A DNA stretch of 17,173 bases from the NCBI GenBank assembly GCA_937889795.1, contig CALBZH010000269.1, positions 1 through 17,173 of the forward strand, read 5' to 3'. Position 1 is the first letter of the stretch, and each line of letters begins with the position of its first letter. The DNA is from an uncultured Syntrophobacteraceae bacterium. Lineage in GTDB: Bacteria; Desulfobacterota; Syntrophobacteria; Syntrophobacterales; Syntrophobacteraceae. The position numbers were made by a program, and so were the translations under genes. Shown piece after piece: positions 14,849 to 17,173 of this stretch. Under the pieces are notes generated by a model, which saw nothing but the letters and a program-made list of their open reading frames with translations, was not told the origin of the DNA and did no database searches.

Positions 14849-16129
14849 ATGCTCGATGTAAAATTCGTACGCAGCCATTTTGACCAGGTCAGTCAGATGA
14901 TGCGGAACAGACAAACGGACATGGATCTGCAGCCCCTGCTCGATCTGGATGCGCAGAGAAGAAGCATTCTGGTGGAGGTCGAAGAGCTCAAGCACCAGCG
15001 CAACGTCGCCAACGAGGAGATCTCCAAGCTCAAGCGGGAGAAGAAGGAAGATCCGGCTCGCCTCGAGCACATGCGCGAGGTCTCCCAGAAGATCAAGGCA
15101 CTTGATCAACGGCTTGCCGCAATCGAACAGGAGTTCAAGGATCTTCTCCTGCTGATTCCCAATATGCCGCATGAGTCCGTTGCGATCGGCCGCGATGAGA
15201 AGGACAACCCGGTTGTCAGAACATGGGGAACGGCTCCGCGGTTTGATTTTGACCCCAAAGCCCATTGGGATGTCGGCGAGGATCTGGGGATTCTCGATTT
15301 CGAGCGAGCCGCCCGCATGACCGGGGCCCGTTTTGCCTTGTACTGGGGTGCTGGAGCCGCCCTCGAGCGGGCGCTCATCAGCTTCATGCTCGATGTGCAT
15401 ACCAAGCGGCACGGCTACACCGAAGTGCTCCCGCCCTTCATGGTGAACAGTACCAGCCTGATCGGCACAGGCCAGCTTCCGAAGTTTAGAGAAGACCTGT
15501 TCAAGCTGGAGAATCGGGATTTCTACCTCGTACCAACCGCCGAAGTCCCTGTCACCAACATCCATATGACTGAAATTCTTGATGAAGACGAGCTGCCCAA
15601 GTACTACACAGCCTACACGCCTTGCTTCCGGTCTGAAGCGGGATCGCATGGCAAGGACACTCGAGGGCTGATCCGGCAGCATCAGTTCAACAAGGTGGAG
15701 CTGGTCAAACTGGTGAAGCCGGAGACTTCTTATGAGGAGCTCGAGAGATTACTGCAGAACGCCGAAGCCATCCTCCAAGCTTTAGACCTCCACTATCGAG
15801 TCGTTTTGCTTTGCACGGGGGACATGGGATTTTCGTCGTCCAAGACCTATGACATCGAAGTGTGGCTTCCCGGTCAAAACACCTACCGAGAAATCTCCTC
15901 TTGCAGCAATTTTGAAGACTTTCAGGCACGGCGCGCCAATCTTCGCTTCCGCCGTCGCGGCCAGTCCAAGACCGAGCTGCTCCACACCTTGAACGGCTCA
16001 GGGCTCGCCGTTGGGCGCACTCTCGTTGCCATCCTCGAGAATTACCAGCAGTCGGATGGAACCGTCGTTATTCCACCGGCACTGCGACCCTACATGGGGA
16101 ATATGGAGCGAATCGAAAAACAGCGTTGA
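14849..16129 (+). CDS. serS: Seryl-tRNA synthetase
   Basis: This 426-residue class II synthetase charges tRNA-Ser (and the selenocysteine tRNA where present). The N-terminal long coiled-coil arm spans about 28-100 ([21 protein letters not shown] and following), which grips the long variable arm of tRNA-Ser. The serine pocket TAE is at 230-232, motif 2 FRSEAG with Arg261 and [14 protein letters not shown] at 272-285, and motif 3 [18 protein letters not shown] at 383-400 with Arg390. The ATG at 14849 gives the family start MLDVKFVR. An upstream in-frame start at 14762 falls in the promoter and is rejected. The Shine-Dalgarno is GGGGGTG. Confidence 0.97.
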   Translation: MLDVKFVRSHFDQVSQMMRNRQTDMDLQPLLDLDAQRRSILVEVEELKHQRNVANEEISKLKREKKEDPARLEHMREVSQKIKALDQRLAAIEQEFKDLLLLIPNMPHESVAIGRDEKDNPVVRTWGTAPRFDFDPKAHWDVGEDLGILDFERAARMTGARFALYWGAGAALERALISFMLDVHTKRHGYTEVLPPFMVNSTSLIGTGQLPKFREDLFKLENRDFYLVPTAEVPVTNIHMTEILDEDELPKYYTAYTPCFRSEAGSHGKDTRGLIRQHQFNKVELVKLVKPETSYEELERLLQNAEAILQALDLHYRVVLLCTGDMGFSSSKTYDIEVWLPGQNTYREISSCSNFEDFQARRANLRFRRRGQSKTELLHTLNGSGLAVGRTLVAILENYQQSDGTVVIPPALRPYMGNMERIEKQR

Positions 16130-16192
16130 TCTGGAATAGGGCATCCTCACCGATGACACAGCACAGAACCACGTCAGCAAGGAGCACGATTC

Positions 16193-16516
16193 ATGACGAA
16201 AAGTCAGCTTATCGAGGCCTTGGCCAAGGCTGAGGGCATCACGCTCAAAGCGGCGGAAACAGCCGTCAATGTGACTTTCCAGAGTATGGAGCAGGCCCTT
16301 GTTCGTTCGGACCGTCTGGAAATCCGCGGGTTTGGCAGCTTCAAGGTCAAGAACTACGAAGGCTACAAGGGCAGAAACCCGAAAACGGGAGAGCTTATTG
16401 AAGTCGAGTTTAAGAAGCTCCCCTTTTTCAAAGTCGGCAAGGAGCTCCGGGAACGGGTCAACAACGCCCACGGTGGCTTAGGCCGTCTGGGAGCAATGGA
16501 TGATGAGGATCGTTAG
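16193..16516 (+). CDS. HU/IHF-family DNA-bending protein, IHF-beta-like
   Basis: This 107-residue nucleoid protein opens with MTKSQLIEAL and carries LEIRGFGSFKVKNY, the DNA-arm segment KGRNPKTGE (59-67) and FFKVGKELRERVN (78-90), which resembles IHF-beta more than HU. Such proteins bend DNA as dimers; a partner subunit is not in the window. IHF is also the usual helper of sigma-54 promoters, but no link is shown here. The C-terminal 17 residues (NAHGGLGRLGAMDDEDR) extend past the usual 90-94 residue end. The ATG has AAGGAG 8 bases upstream. It follows serS by 63 bases in the same direction. Confidence 0.92.
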   Translation: MTKSQLIEALAKAEGITLKAAETAVNVTFQSMEQALVRSDRLEIRGFGSFKVKNYEGYKGRNPKTGELIEVEFKKLPFFKVGKELRERVNNAHGGLGRLGAMDDEDR

Positions 16517-16653
16517 TCCCAACCCTGGAGCGGCTGTGTTTCATGAGAGAAGTGCCGAGCGGGCAACGTCCACGGAGGCGGGAGCATCGCTCTCAAACCC
16601 GCGGCGATCTCACGCTTGATGTCATTCCTTTGACGGGATGGGCCAGCCAGGCG

Positions 16654-17001
16654 TCAGCTTCGAATAATCAGAAAATAGACGTTGATCCCGATTAACGCCA
16701 TCGTTCCTCCCACAAATTTGAGCAGACTGGAAAGGGGAATCGACTGGCCACCGGGCGGCAGGGCCACCTGGATGAGGAAAACGAACGCTACAAACGAAGC
16801 CAGGACAATGAGCAGCTTGAATTGCTGCTTCCATATGATGAGACCCAATAAGGTGAGCGTGATAATCCAAACGAGGGGGTTTCGGATGATTTCTTTCCAA
16901 TCCAGGTTTTGAACAACCTCAGAGACCTTCTCGATCTTGTACTCGGTCAGAAATTCAACGAAAGACTTCCAGTACTCCTGCAGACGTTCCATGGCAGTCA
17001 T
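16654..17001 (-). CDS. Small three-helix membrane protein, function unknown
   Basis: This 115-residue protein has a soluble amphipathic N-terminal part (about 1-40, ERLQEYWKSFVEFLTEYKIEK) and three hydrophobic helices near 42-58, 61-81 and 93-113. I do not recognise a characterised family. The ATG at 17001 overlaps the stop of the upstream frame (ATGA), implying coupling. A second ATG at 16992 has GGAAG 9 bases upstream and is an equally good start. It converges with the HU/IHF gene across a 137-base spacer in which I see no gene and no clear terminator. Confidence 0.7.
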   Translation of the reverse strand: MTAMERLQEYWKSFVEFLTEYKIEKVSEVVQNLDWKEIIRNPLVWIITLTLLGLIIWKQQFKLLIVLASFVAFVFLIQVALPPGGQSIPLSSLLKFVGGTMALIGINVYFLIIRS

Positions 17002-17127
17002 CTTCCATAGCTGATGTCAAAACGATCCTGATCGCCCACGTAGACTTCTTCATGAACGTCCACAGCCTCAACGCGGCTCATCGGGCTGCCCCGATGGCAC
17101 CAGGCTATCATGCGATCCACTCGATCC
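16998..17127 (-). CDS. C-terminal end of an unidentified gene (cut by contig end)
   Basis: An open frame enters from the contig end and stops with a TGA that overlaps the start of the small membrane protein (ATGA). About 42 residues are visible, including DRVDRMIAWCHRGSPMSR and ending RFDISYGR. The overlap and the lack of an internal stop favour a real gene, but I cannot name it. Its other end is lost beyond the adapter. Confidence 0.5.
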
Positions 17128-17173
17128 AGATCGGAAGAGCACACGTCTGAACTCCAGTCACGAGTGGATATCT
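17128..17173. other. Illumina TruSeq adapter with index (artefact)
   Basis: From AGATCGGAAGAGC onwards this is the TruSeq indexed adapter, followed by GAGTGGAT and ATCT. I recall GAGTGGAT as TruSeq index 23. Genomic sequence ends at 17127. Confidence 0.98.

Noticed and set aside
14765..15682. A 305-codon minus-strand open frame opposite serS
   Set aside because: It is antisense to a complete seryl-tRNA synthetase with all class II motifs, and its translation shows no family features.
1..17173. 41-bp perfect terminal inverted repeats suggesting a transposon or linear plasmid
   Set aside because: The repeat is TruSeq adapter sequence including a sample index, with no transposase or telomere-related gene inside.

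Overview
The window is a metagenome- or genome-assembly contig with untrimmed Illumina TruSeq adapter at both ends (1-41 and 17128-17173), so real genomic sequence runs from 42 to 17127. Gene content and style suggest a flagellated Gram-negative bacterium, most likely a Desulfobacterota (former Deltaproteobacteria, Syntrophobacter-like) lineage. The reasons are moderately high GC, a proton-type MotA/MotB pair, an RND pump with outer-membrane lipoprotein channel, a zinc-ribbon/DUF3426 protein, and the rlmE-yebC-ruvCAB run. The taxonomic call is inference.

Left half (42-9554, all transcribed leftwards). In transcription order this half holds a macro-domain protein with its own intrinsic terminator. 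Next comes a probable sigma-54 promoter and a run of an outer-membrane efflux lipoprotein (NodT/TolC type), a PilZ protein, motA and motB. After a 281-base gap follow a membrane fusion lipoprotein, an MdtB/MdtC-like RND transporter and the start of an alpha/beta hydrolase cut by the contig end. The three parts of a tripartite efflux pump are therefore split by a c-di-GMP-receptor-like gene and the flagellar stator genes. The pilZ gene is clearly AT-richer than its neighbours.

Right half (9654-16516, transcribed rightwards). This is a housekeeping run: rlmE (23S rRNA methylation), yebC (translation or regulatory factor), ruvC-ruvA-ruvB (Holliday junction processing), hpt (purine salvage), a zinc-ribbon DUF3426 membrane protein, serS with its own likely promoter and leader, and an HU/IHF-family DNA-bending protein. 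Short gaps and start/stop overlaps (ruvC/ruvA) indicate operon organisation, with a break before serS.

Right end (16654-17127, leftwards). A small three-helix membrane protein of unknown function overlaps by ATGA the C-terminal end of an unidentified gene cut by the contig end. No rRNA, tRNA, CRISPR array, transposase or phage gene was seen. I do not see a clearly undescribed system. The most unusual points are the pilZ-motAB insertion in the efflux locus with its sigma-54-like promoter, and an Asn in place of a usual catalytic acidic residue in RuvC.
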